Source: Cervus elaphus (taxonomy: Eukaryota; Chordata; Mammalia; Artiodactyla; Cervidae). Taken from it: a stretch of 64,000 nt of DNA. The position numbers were made by a program, and so were the translations under genes. The stretch lies in NCBI RefSeq assembly GCF_910594005.1, contig NC_057826.1, forward strand, positions 19,439,501 to 19,503,500, in the 5' to 3' direction. Below, in pieces: positions 23,656 through 35,095 of this stretch; the stretch's first letter is position 1; every line of letters starts with the position of its first letter. The notes beneath the pieces are model-generated. The model made no database searches. It saw nothing but the letters and a program-made list of their open reading frames with translations, and was not told the DNA's origin.

Positions 23656-24469
23656 GAAAATCCATGAGACTAATAAGAAATAACAGCATAAAATATCTAA
23701 TCATATAGTTCTAAATTTAGGTAATACATATGAAAATGCTTTGTAAGTACTAAAGAATAATTATAAAAAACAATCATTAATACCACGAGCTATCTAAGAA
23801 TATTATCGCAATCCATGGAAATTCAACATAAGGGAAACACAATGGGAACACAGGCAATAAGCATCTCATATATGGACAGCTGATAAAACAACCCAATAAA
23901 CATCACAAAATCCATGTACAAACACTTATGTACACCCTCAAAACACAGCACATGAGAATCACACTCAGAAGTTATTTACTCTTACTTTGCACATAATTTT
24001 AATAAGCGTGGTTGTCTGGTCTTCAAGCCCACAGCTTGATTTCAGAGGTGTGATAAATCCAGATGCTGACAAAGTCCAGAGTGTAGGGCTGACAGAGACT
24101 TGCATGCAGACAGCAATGTGACAGACCACTGACAGTAAGGAAGAAAACAAAAAGGGAGGAGATAGAAACAGTATGAAAAAGCGGATGCGAACTGAAAGAG
24201 CAACAAGACAGCAGTCTGGGGACATTGACTGAAGGAGCAAAGTGCCTCACACACTTCAAAACTTCAGAGACCATTTTAACCCTGCAGCACAGAACACCGG
24301 TGGACCTGTCAAAGATGACCATGACATTCATTATATCCTGTTCATGGACTCCACCCCTGACTCACCAGAAACTCCTCAAACATTCCCCACAAAGCTCAGG
24401 AAGGGCAGGTGAGAACGCTATTCTTTGCCGCTGGAGAAATTCACAAAGACACGGGGCCAATACCAATTA

Positions 24470-25565
24470 CCGTCAGAAACCTCAACTTCTCCTCAAGCTG
24501 TCCCCGGTCAGTTCTTGCTCCCCTTCTCCACTGCAGATATTTCAAATGTTCTCTGTTCTCCTTCAAACTCCCCCCATCTACCTTCTCTAAACTCAGCAGA
24601 TAATGTTGTCCACATCACAGGGAAAATAAAGAGCCCTTTCAGAAGCCACTGCCTCACTTTCCACCATCACTCACAGACACTTAACCAGATCCAGACTTTA
24701 ACTTCCTTCGCTTTATAATATAAACCCAGTCTCTCCTGAAATTCTAGCCTCCACTCAATTCCACCTTCCCAGGGACACTGATGCCCAATCACCCTCCCTG
24801 TATCTCCAACTTGCCCTCTCTACCTGCTCATACCCATCACCATTTACTCAGGCTCAGGTCTCCTTCATCTTTAACTGCAACACTTGCCCTCAGTTCCTTA
24901 CCAACCTGGAGGTTTCTCTTTTCTTCCACTGGAAACTTCTTGAATGAGATACCTAATTCTTCTCTTTAGGATTCCCATCATCTGACTGCCATTGCACAGT
25001 CACCAGTTAGCCATAAAGTTGAAACAAACAGAAACTCTGGGTCCTTATCTTGTTCAAACTCATCATAACTTGCCAATAGCATTTCCTTTTTTCTCCCCCC
25101 CAGAAACACTTCTAGAAAGTGGCTTCTCCAAAACCACCCTCTCTTGGTTTTTCTTCCACTGGTCCTGCCTCTTCTTACTCAGTTTCTCTTCCTCTTCCCA
25201 TCTAGAATCTTCTGTCCTCTCCCAATGCTGATTACTCTCAAGAGTTTATGTGTCCACTCCACACGTCTGTGAGCCCTAGATCTTCACATTTAAAAGATGT
25301 CCCATTCTTTACCAAAAGAAACTCGTGATTTGGAGTCCCATGGCATCTGTAAAAGTGAACCTATCGCCTTCCACACAAATCGAGACAGATCTCCCTGCAA
25401 CCCCGACTGGAGTAACTGCTACCACATTCCTCTAGCTGCTTATGCTTGACCCCCATCATGCCCGCTGAATTCTAGCTCCTAAAGAGCTCTATAATCCACC
25501 TACTTTCCTCCATCCCACTGCCACTGATTTATCCACATCATCATTCACCTGGATGTTTGCGAGTT
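24470..25565 (+). repeat. Pyrimidine-rich region, possibly ancient LINE (L2-like)
   Basis: Over 1 kb of CT-rich sequence without coding features. The part around 25117-25210 ('ctctcttggtttttcttcca', 'ctgcctcttcttactcagtt') looks like an old interspersed repeat. It may be the upstream part of the L2 copy at 26180-26460, split by the BovB insertion. Family assignment is tentative. Confidence 0.35.
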
Positions 25566-25575
25566 TTCTGACAGA

Positions 25576-26130
25576 TTCAGTTCAGTTCAGTCGCTCAGTT
25601 GTGTCCGACTCTTTGTGACCCCGTGAACCACAGCACACCAGGCCTCCCTGTCCATCACCAACTCCCAGAGTCCACATAAACCAATGTCCATCAAGTTGGT
25701 GATGCAATCCAACCATCTCATCCTCTGTCGTCCCCTTCTCTGCCTGCTCTCAATCTTTCCCAGCATCAGGGTCTTTTCCAAGGAGTCAGCTCTTTACATC
25801 AGGTGGCCAGAGTACTGGAGTTTCAGCTTCAGCATCAGTCCTTCCAATGAATATTCAGGACTGATTTCCTTTAGGATGGACTGGTTGGATCTCCTTGCAG
25901 TCCAAGGGACTCTCAAGAGTCTTCCCCAACAACACAGTTCAAAAGCATTGATTCTTCTGTGCTCAGCTTTCTTTATAGTCCAACTCTCACATCCATACAT
26001 GACCACTGAAAAAACCATAGTCTTGACTAGATGGACCTTTGTTAACAAAGTAATGTCTCTGCTTTTCAATATGCTGTCTAGGTTGGTCATAACTTTCCTT
26101 CCAAGGAGTAAGCATCTTTTAATTAGCTTT
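25576..26130 (-). mobile_element. BovB LINE, antisense 3' portion
   Basis: Starts with the reverse-complement 3' terminus ('ttcagttcagttcagtcgct') and continues through the BovB C-terminal coding region. Minus-strand fragments encode 'RRGRQRMRWLD' and 'VMYGCESWTIKKAEHRR', typical of BovB ORF2. The frame is interrupted. Beyond about 26130 the match is lost. Confidence 0.93.
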
Positions 26131-26179
26131 TCATGATTGGCTTCTAAGATGCAAGCCTGACCATCACTATTAAGTTTCA

Positions 26180-26460
26180 AACCCTCTGCTGGTTTCCCAC
26201 CAGTCCTTGGATACTACTCAAGCCTTCTCAAGGGCCCTCATGGCCTGTCACCAGCCTGTCATTCCAGTTTCAACCTGGACCTTCCATTCATCTGAACTCC
26301 GAGAACCAACCATCCTGAACTTGTCAACTCACTGTGCCTGTCTCACCTGAAGCACTCTGTCTAGGACAGTCCACCAACTAACTCCTCTTGACTAAGACCT
26401 CGCATCCTTCAGGGTCACATTTGAAATATTATTGAGACATCTTCTCAAAGAGTGCTTGAA
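26180..26460 (+). mobile_element. L2 LINE 3' region (probable)
   Basis: 'gtgcctgtctcacctgaagc', 'gcatccttcagggtcacatt' and 'attgagacatcttctcaaag' follow the L2 order ('cttgctgttccctctgcctgga...ctcaaatgtcaccttctca'). Confidence 0.5.
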
Positions 26461-27899
26461 CAATGAAGCAAAATTAAAGTGTGTACTTAGCATAGTAACG
26501 ATAATACTTTATTTTAAAACTGGTAAGAGAAATACAAATTAGGGAAACCAAATAATACATTGTAACTGCAAAAATTTAGAAAGGTTACTACAGAAAAACA
26601 TGAATTTATAAAAATACAAATATTGAACACATTCATTTTAGTATAAAATGGCAGAAAATATTTAAAAAGAAACTAATCCTACCTAAAAATGAAGAAGGTT
26701 GATTTAAAAAAATGAATCACTTAAACTTTTTTGTGTGTCATCATCAAGCCCTGGCTAGATTTTTGTGTGCTTTTTCCTAGCTGCTGAAGAAGTACATTTC
26801 TGAGCTGAGGGAATGCTGATGAGACCATTTATAAACTAACTTCTAACACTTTCTTCAGACTCTGTGTTCAAAAAATCCACCTCTGGTTTGATAACTCTGA
26901 GAAGATCTTTTAAAAATTTATATGTGTGTTTTTCAGGAACATCAATCTTCTTTTATTGAAAAAGAGCTCTAGCTGTTATTTCCAAGCAAGCATTTCCATT
27001 TGGCCTTCATCTACTTCAGTTCCATCAACAGAGATGGAGATACTGCTCTGGCTTCCTGTGTTAAATTCACTACTGTCATGATCAGACTCTGCTTGTTCAA
27101 AAAGTCTTTCAACCTGAGTAAGAATTATTCTTACAATAAATGCCTTATTTTTTGGTCCACCGTCCTTTTTTTTTTTTTTCCTGTCCCTGAGGATTACAAA
27201 ACTATAGGGAAAAAAAAATCCTTCTGATGTGAATACAATTTTTTCACTTCAAAACTCGAATGCAAAGTGTAATTTGCCAACAGAGAAGTCTGGTTCAGCA
27301 AATTACCTTCAATTCAGTTTTTGAGTCTTTAAACTTTGATCTCAAGACAAATGACTTTTTCATAACTAAAATCTAGCCTTTTAGGATCCTGAGTCTGGCC
27401 ACTCTTGCTGCTGCCTGTCCTTCAAGCTCACTGGACTATACTGCTGCTTTCCTCCTGGGACCACAGTCTTGGGGCAGCACGCTGCATTGGCTCCACGCTG
27501 CAGCATGTGTATTTCTTCCCATCAGCTATGTATTGCACCTCCACCCTCTGCTAGCGCCATGGTATCCATCAAATGCAGAGAGCTCTTCCGGTCATACCTA
27601 CAATCAGCTTTGTCTTTTGCGGGGTGGAGGGATGGAAGGGGGAGAGAGGGTCCAAGTATGGGGGAGATGCAGATGATAAGTGTTCAAGAAAGGCCAGGAA
27701 GCCTTTGATGATGAAAGATGGAGGAAGGAAAGGGGCGGGGGGGTGGGGCAGAGGGGCTGGAGACTAAAGTAGGGTGGATAAATCTGCTGATGGATGAATT
27801 GAAATACGGGTATTATACTACCAAAAATAATGATATTTCTGTGCCAGCATACTGGAATGCCAAAACCCAGTACTGCAATCACTACATTAGAATGATATA

Positions 27900-28065
27900 A
27901 TGCAGTGAGGTGAGGCACTGTGCCAAGCACTCTAATATTCATGTCAACTATGAAAATATCGGCATTGCCTTCTTTTTCACAGATGCGGCAATTATGATTT
28001 AGAGAGAGTAAGTCACTTTCCAGCCACAAGCAGTACACAGCAGCACCAGAACTCAGACATATTAA
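27900..28065 (+). mobile_element. MIR SINE (ancient)
   Basis: 'aggcactgtgccaagcactc', 'ttcacagatgcggcaattat' and 'agagagagtaagtcactttc' with 'caccagaactcaga' form a recognisable MIR. Confidence 0.65.
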
Positions 28066-28717
28066 GGATTAACTAGCCAGATCACACATAAGGCTTTATT
28101 TCCTGATGTACTATATTGCCAAGGTTTCGCTGTGTTTAAAGGGAGAAATATTAATATTTTACCCATATATCACTGATTCCCCTCACCTTCAGTTTTAGTT
28201 TTCATCCTTAGCACCTAAACAAATTTTTAACCTTTAGTTTCAATTAGTTCTGGTTCTTACATTTAAACAAGGATGGTACAAAGAACACCAATGAGTAGTT
28301 CTGCTATTACTAGAACATTGCACACAAATAGCCGTATTTCTGGCTGACACAGTCACAATAATAAATAATACTTTCACATTCTTAGAGAGGGAACAGAGTC
28401 AATAGTTCAAAGCTCCAAATGATTAGATCAAGCACAGTCACATTATCCAATTATGAGCTACAGATAAGGATGTGTGCACAAGGCATAAAAAGTTGAAGTC
28501 CTGGCATTTCAATTGCAAAGAAGGAAACAAAAATAAAGTCACAAGAGTTACAGGGCTTCAACCAACAATTTTTGGATTGCTTGTACTGGTTTTCATAATA
28601 TTTGCAGATTTCACATTAGCATTTCAGTTGTACATTTCCAGAGACCAGCATAATCTGGACTGTTTGTAATTATGAACAAAAATAAATCTTTTTTTATATA
28701 TAATTTGTAAAAATATA

Positions 28718-28903
28718 AAGTGAAAGTCGCTCAGTCATGTCTGACTCTTTGCGACCCCATGGACTATAGAGCCCATGGAATTCTCTAGGCCAGAATACTG
28801 GAGTGGGTAGCCGTTCCCTTCTCCAGGGCATCTTCCCAACCCAGGGGTCAATCCCAGGTCTCCCACATTGCAGGCGGATTCTTTACCAGCTGAGCCACCA
28901 GGT
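28718..28903 (-). mobile_element. Bov-tA SINE, antisense
   Basis: 'gtgaaagtcgctcagtcatg', 'gactctttgcgaccccatgg', antisense tRNA head ending 'ttaccagctgagccaccagg'. Close to consensus. Confidence 0.93.
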
Positions 28904-29074
28904 GCATGGCTTAAAGTATTTCTTTAGAATTGTCAATTTAGAAATTAAATAGGGAAAATAGACTGATACACAGAAATCAAAGAAACAGAAAGCAAATAAA
29001 ACAGCTACTATCTCAGGCCTCACAAAATTAGCAACAACACTTCTGAAGGGAAAAATAGTCCTTGGTAGGGCTGG

Positions 29075-29175
29075 AATACATTCCTTCACTGTTGGTGACA
29101 CCATGAATTGGTACCAACCATTTTAGAAAGCATTATAGCAACATATGTTAAAGTCATCAAAATGGTCACATGCTA
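29075..29175 (+). mobile_element. L1 fragment (old)
   Basis: 'cactgttggtgacaccatga', 'attggtaccaaccattttag', 'aaagcattatagcaacatat' resembles the L1 3' segment 'tggtgggaatgtaaattggtacaaccac'. Confidence 0.45.
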
Positions 29176-32100
29176 ATCTTAATTACCCTAAATGGCTATG
29201 TAGAAGGAGAAATGAAAACTCTTCCATTTCCTCTAAAAAAGGCATCTTAATTCACTGTATGACAGGGGTCCTAAAGATACTACTAAGCAGACATACATGG
29301 GCCTCATCTATTAGCAGGTTAAAGAATGGAATGACAACAACTTTCCTAGCTGGAATTAAAATCATTTTACCACTCTGAATATTTTAAATTCTTTTTCCCT
29401 TGAAATAGTCTACCTGGTGGGCTACAAGTATGTCAGCATCAGTGCAGTCAACATCATAAATTCTACCCTCAATATTTCCATTAGACAGAGAATCTAGATG
29501 CAATTGGGAAAACCACTCACCACAGCACATGCTTCTAATAAGGTACTTATCTCTGCCTATTGAGTGCAATTTGTTCAGATTTTTCATTTTTGTGCAACTT
29601 ACAACATCTAAATATGACTGACAACTAGGTTACAAAGAGAGAACAGATCTAAAATAATTAAATGGAAAAGAAAACACAAGCAACAACAGTATATTCTTTA
29701 AAAATGAAAACACAGATTTGCCAAAGTGGAGGTAATAAGGATTCATGTGTTTGAAGAATGGCTCTTTCTGAGAAAAGCACCACTCAGAGGTTCTGTCTCT
29801 GGTCCCCAAAGGGCTCATCCTAATTATAAGGGCGGAGGTTCCATGAGAACTAAATAGCCTAGGACTTTGCATCATAATCAAAAGCAGGTCAGAGTAATGG
29901 ATGGGGACATTTACACAGGACTGGCCACAGTCCAGAATTCTGTCCCAAAGCATTCCACTAAGCCTGTAATTATGGTTGCATAAGAGTAATTGTCCACATT
30001 CACAAAGTGCACAGTACTCTGAAGTTCCAATTCTTCTTTTCCGTAGGTAGCTCTTAAAAATTAGGGTGGTCTATTTGAAAAAATTATATCACGTTGTTAG
30101 GCTTAAAGCCTCACATGACTAAGCAGCCCTCAGAAGCCCCCCAACCTGCCAATAAAAAGTAGACTTTAACTGAAGTAAGGCCGACACTAATGAATTGCAT
30201 TCAAATGACGAAAGGAAAAAGTACAAAGAAAACTCTATTTGAAACAAAGGAAAAACAGTATCACTGTCAAAATGGAAGATTTTTAATTGACTATTATCTA
30301 TGACAAATAGCCAATAATTCTATTTAAATAATTCAGTCTTACTTGTGGTCAAAGAAGTTGAAATGTTTTGGACCTACAATAAATATTCTAAAATAAAAAC
30401 AGCAAATACTCAAGGTAGCCAAGAAAATGTTAAACACCACACAGTCTTAAAATAGGAGTAGAACCTTTCTGGCCTAAGCTTTCTTAAGAACAATTTGGCA
30501 ATAAAAATCAAGGTTTCCATAAAATTCACACCATTTCACTTACAGGACTCTACCTTATGTAAATAATTGGACATGTGGCGGGGAGGGGAAAGTTACATAA
30601 CAAGAGCATTTATGTAAGGTCAGAGGCTTTTAAACTTGTCTATGGAAAGAAATTAGGGGGTTCATGAACTTGAATGAAAAAATTTTTATCTTTATTTTCA
30701 CTACCCTCTAAATGAAATGTAGCATTTCCATTAATTATAAATGGAGCCAACCAACTATAGTATCATCAGCTGCACATATGACTTTGACACCTACAGAAAT
30801 CATGAGATGTTTTCATATCATATTACTGTTGTAGACATATCAAAATATCAATTATTCTCATCACAGCTTTGAAATTACAGTAGTTATCAGAACTGATGCT
30901 AGATCTTTTTGTTAATGTAATAAAAAAGAAGCATCTATGTTAGTATATCACAAAATTTTTAATACTCTTGCAACTGTAGTTTAATATGACTGGTTTGCTT
31001 TGTACTTTTATGTACTTAAAAACATTAGTCTAAGGAGAGTCCATAGGTTTCACCAAATTGCCAAAGGGGTTAAATGCCATCCTAAGTGCCCAGAGGTCAT
31101 CTTAAGTACCAAAAAATACTTAGGATGATCTGATGTAAGAATTATTTATACTAAGGAAGTAGAAAACTTGAATTTAATAACAGGTGGAAGACTTTAAATA
31201 AATGATGGCAAAGCCAATTATAGAACCATAAAAAATATATAAAACTATTTAATGATCCTTATCTTATTTAATTAATGAGTATATATGTATTAAAAGAGAA
31301 GTAAAGTAACTAGTAATCACACATGATTAATTTCCTTAGTTTCTATAGTTGCTAATTTTTCTGTAATGAATATATATCTTTTATAATAGGAAGATTTTTA
31401 AAGTATAAAAAAGTATTTCTACAAATATGGCAATTTTTATAAAAATGGTTTACAAATGGTCACTGAGTAAAAAGAATATTTTAAAAGGTTGCATATTAAT
31501 ATAACTCTTCAGGCTTATTGTTAGTTCACACTAATTTAAAAGCCAGCTTGGGGGGAAGAAAAAGTATTTAATATCCAAACGAAAGAAATTACAATGAAAC
31601 ACCTGTTTCTAACTCAATGTCTTTATTTAAGAAAAAAAAAAAAACAAAAACCCTTTTGTACCTCTTTATCAGGGACATTGCAGCAAGATGTCTGTGTAAA
31701 ATGCTGCTGAAGTATTTGAAAGGAAGTCCCTCAGAAACAGTCAGAAATTCAGTCACTGCAGCTCATGAGGGCGAGACCATGCAATGTGTCTCAAAAACTC
31801 AGCAGAGCCCACCTGCTTCTGCTGATGCTTCTACATCATTGAAAGCTTCTACTTGATGAGAATGCAGTTATGAAAGTCCCTCCTCTTGCTGTCCTGAGGT
31901 TCAGATGCATGGCCTCTCCATACAGAGGAGGGGGCTCCGTGAGAAGATGAGCAAAGGAATTGGTTCGACAAAAGAAATGTTTGCTGAGCACCAACTTTTG
32001 GTGGCTCTCTGGTATGTGAAATTAACAATGAGGTATGCATTTGAAAGATAGGTGACGAGCTTGTACTGAAATAACAGATCTAAAGGGCCCTTAGTCCTTG

Positions 32101-32295
32101 AGACTGCAAAACAAAGAAGAGAAATTCTCTGAGATACATACAGTAGCATGGCATTTGCTCTGATGCACTTTGACACAGAAAGTTGAGGAAGCATTCCCAT
32201 TTCCTTGTGGATGGTTCCTATGTTAGCTGCTGTTACTGATCGTACCTGAAGGTTTTCTTTTTCACATTTTATCTTGACTGCTTCTGGACTGACAG

Positions 32296-32930
32296 AAAAG
32301 TTGCAAATATAGTACAAGGAGTTTCCATACATATATCCCTAGCCCAGTCTTCGTCTTATATAACTACATACAGTACAATATTCATTAATCAGAAATCAGG
32401 AAATTAATATTCAAATACTCAAATTTCTCTAGTTTTTCCACTATGCCCTTTTTTCTCTGAAATCTCACTCATTATCCCACATTGTATTTAACTGCTGTTA
32501 TTCCTCCTTAGTTCCCCTTGCAATCTGTTACAATTCCTTACTTTTTTGTGAACTTGACACTTTTGAACAGTATTTACCACTCAACTTGGGTGTGTCTGGT
32601 GGTTTCATGTAATTAAACTAAGGTTATGCATTTTGAGCAAGAGAACCACAGAAATAATGGAACCTCAGTGCATCGTTTCACTGGGTTCATGATAGAGACC
32701 ATGACAGAGTTCCTTCTATTAAGGTGGCATGTGCCACTTTGTTCAATGTAAAGTCACTATCATTCTTCTTATGATTTACACATATTTGGGGAGGAGTTAC
32801 TTTGAGATGGTGCAAATCCTATTTCTACTCCTTCCTTCTCAAGGTGTCATCCACTGACTTTAGCATCTATCACTTATGTCTAAGAAGGTTTACAATAGTA
32901 AAAATCAGTCTCCGGAATGGTGTTTTGGGT
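32296..32930. mobile_element. Old L1-type interspersed repeat
   Basis: A long collinear match to a common mammalian repeat: 'caaatatagtacaaggagtt', 'tctagtttttccactatgcc', 'cttgacacttttgaacagta', 'taaggttatgcattttgagc', 'ttactttgagatggtgcaaa'. I recall this as an L1M-type 3' region. Orientation was not settled. Confidence 0.5.
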
Positions 32931-34098
32931 TTATGGCGATCAATTGGTGGTCTTGGTTAATTTCCACAAAACCACCATGACCACACACAGACTTGTCTGT
33001 GGTCTCATTTCCTGAAAAGAGGGGAAAAGGAACTGCAACATATTATTCGGTGTCCAGACTGTAACACAAGGTCATATACACAGAGGGCCCTCCCTGAGTC
33101 TACTTGATGCTATGAATACAAGATACACTGGCTCCCCAACTCAATAAACTTTGTACTTTGTGCATCAGTACCAAGCATTCCAATTGTGAAATAACTGCTG
33201 AGCCTAGCCTAATCTGTTGTAGTCCTTGCCTTCCAGGATTGCTTAGACTGGTTATAAACCAGGGCAACCAAAGAAAGCGTTGGGCAGAAACCGGGACACA
33301 GGGTGACTGGAACAGTGGTGGGAAAGCACCTGCACCCTGAGGAAGAAGGGGGTTACTCAGAAGCCCAGGAGAGGCAGGAAGACCACCCATCCTGATGCAT
33401 GGATGGGAGGAAAGGCAGCTCCATGCAGGAGGGGAGCAGGCCAGACCTCTCCCAACCAGGCACCCATGTGGGCTGGTACTGAGCACTGCCTTCACTACCC
33501 TCTCGCTTCATACACTCCTCCCTGCTAGGGGGTCTCACCTACATTTCCAGTGCCAGCCCTCACTTCCCCCACGGAAGGTGAGACCAGCTAAGGAAAAAGA
33601 CACACAGCGCTGCAGGGAAGCCTGCCTCCTGTAACAATCATCCTTGGCCTTTGTTCATAAACGTGGCAAAGATCAATGGACCAAGGAAAACCAATAGCAT
33701 AAAAGGAAACACACACACACAAACAGAGACTACCACTCAGAAGATACAGATCATGCAAGGGAAAAAAAATTAGAAAAAATTATTTTAATGAATACCAATG
33801 GAGAAATGTGGGGTATATAAAATAAGGATAAACTATTAGAACAGTAACTACTGGGAAACAAAAATAGTGAATTCCTGGCAAATAAAACTACGATTACTAA
33901 AATAAAATGAAAGGGCTGGAGAGTAGAACATATAGAGATACGTATCAATTCCTGAACCAAAAGATAAAATTAATATAGAAAATAAAAAGAATTTGAAATT
34001 ATGAAAGAAAAAAATGGATGATAAAACCACAGGTTCCATCATCTATCAAGATGGAGTTCCAGGTAGAGGAAATAAAGAGATTATAAAAGATTCTGTTA

Positions 34099-34212
34099 GG
34101 ACCTCCCTGGTGGTCCTGTGGTTAAGACTCTGCCCTTCCACTGCAGGGGGTGCGGGTTTGATCCCTGGATGGGAAACTAAGATCCTGCGTGGCACAGCCA
34201 GAAAAAGAAAAA
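34099..34212 (+). mobile_element. CHR-type SINE with 15-bp target-site duplication
   Basis: 'acctccctggtggtcctgtg', B-box 'gggtttgatccctgg', 'taagatcctgcgtggcacag', A-rich tail. TAAAAGATTCTGTTA flanks it exactly at 34084-34098 and 34213-34227. Confidence 0.93.
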
Positions 34213-34252
34213 TAAAAGATTCTGTTAAATGGTTTTTAAAAATCAGGAAAAA

Positions 34253-34389
34253 GGGAATTCCCTGGTGGTCCAGTGGTCAGGCTACTTGGTGTTCTCACTG
34301 CTGGGGCTGGGTTCAGTCCGTGGCTGGGTAACTAAGCTCCTGCAAGCTGCAAGGCACAACGCCTCCCACCCCCCCCTCCAAAAAAAAAG
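34253..34389 (+). mobile_element. CHR-type SINE, second copy, with 11-bp target-site duplication
   Basis: 'gggaattccctggtggtcca', 'ctgggttcagtccgtggctg', 'taagctcctgcaagctgcaa', C-rich then A-rich tail. ATCAGGAAAAA occurs at 34242-34252 and 34390-34400. Confidence 0.9.
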
Positions 34390-34439
34390 ATCAGGAAAAA
34401 AATTAATGTTCTAAAACTTCTCATTTGTCTTAACAGTAC

Positions 34440-34560
34440 TCAGGGCAAGCTACAAATACCATGAAGGCAGGTTTATTTGCTTTTGTTCTCTTCCAAGCAC
34501 CACAGCTGACACAGACTAGATGCTGTAAAAATATCATGCAATAAATGAATAAATGTATGA
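34440..34560 (+). mobile_element. L2 LINE 3' end
   Basis: 'accatgaaggcaggtttatt', 'gacacagactagatgctgta', 'gcaataaatgaataaatgta' mirrors the L2 terminus. Confidence 0.55.
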
Positions 34561-34629
34561 ATGTGCAGTTGTTAATTTTTAAAGCTACTTAAAAATATTA
34601 AGGGCACTGATTAATAGGAAATTGGGTAA

Positions 34630-34860
34630 TAAATCTCTATGTAAGAAACACATAGGTACACAAAGTACTATATATAAATAAGCAAACGATAGAGATCTAT
34701 TGCATAGCACAGAGAACTATACCCAATATCTTGTAATAACGTGTAATAGAAAAGAATCTAAAAAAGTGTATCTATCCATATAAACGTATGCATAACTGAA
34801 CCACTCTGCTGTACACTTGAAACCACAACAATGTAAATTAAATACACTTGAATTTAAAAA
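34630..34860 (+). mobile_element. L1 LINE 3' end
   Basis: 'gagatctattgcatagcaca', 'gagaactatacccaatatct', 'tgcataactgaaccactctg', 'ctgtacacttgaaaccacaa' and 'aattaaatacacttgaattt': sense copy of the same L1 family as 38915-39253. Confidence 0.75.
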
Positions 34861-34974
34861 CAAGGATGACAACAAAAAAGAAAAGATAAAGAGGATTACA
34901 ATCAAATACTGAGATCAGGAGAATTACTATCTCAACTCTGAATTATTAACTTTCATAGTAAGCATGTATGTCCT

Positions 34975-35095
34975 TTTGTTGGATTTGTTTACTGTCTGTT
35001 TCCCTCCACCAGAATGTAAGCTCCATGAAGGTGTTTCATTTTATTTCTCACTCCAAGCGTCCTAAATCATGCCAAGAATGATGAAGGCACTCACG
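34975..35095 (+). mobile_element. L2 LINE 3' end
   Basis: 'ctccaccagaatgtaagctc', 'catgaaggtgtttcatttta', 'gatgaaggcactca' fits the L2 3' UTR. Confidence 0.6.

Noticed and set aside
24470..25565. CT-rich stretch as a processed pseudogene
   Set aside because: No reading frame shows protein family similarity and there is no poly(A) tail with duplication. It is more like an eroded LINE.
25684..26136. 150-codon plus-strand frame, and similar plus-strand frames at 59036-59449
   Set aside because: Antisense of BovB coding sequence. The real coding direction is the opposite strand.
32296..32930. Possible conserved non-coding element
   Set aside because: The sequence matches a common old interspersed repeat, so similarity elsewhere is expected from repeat copies.
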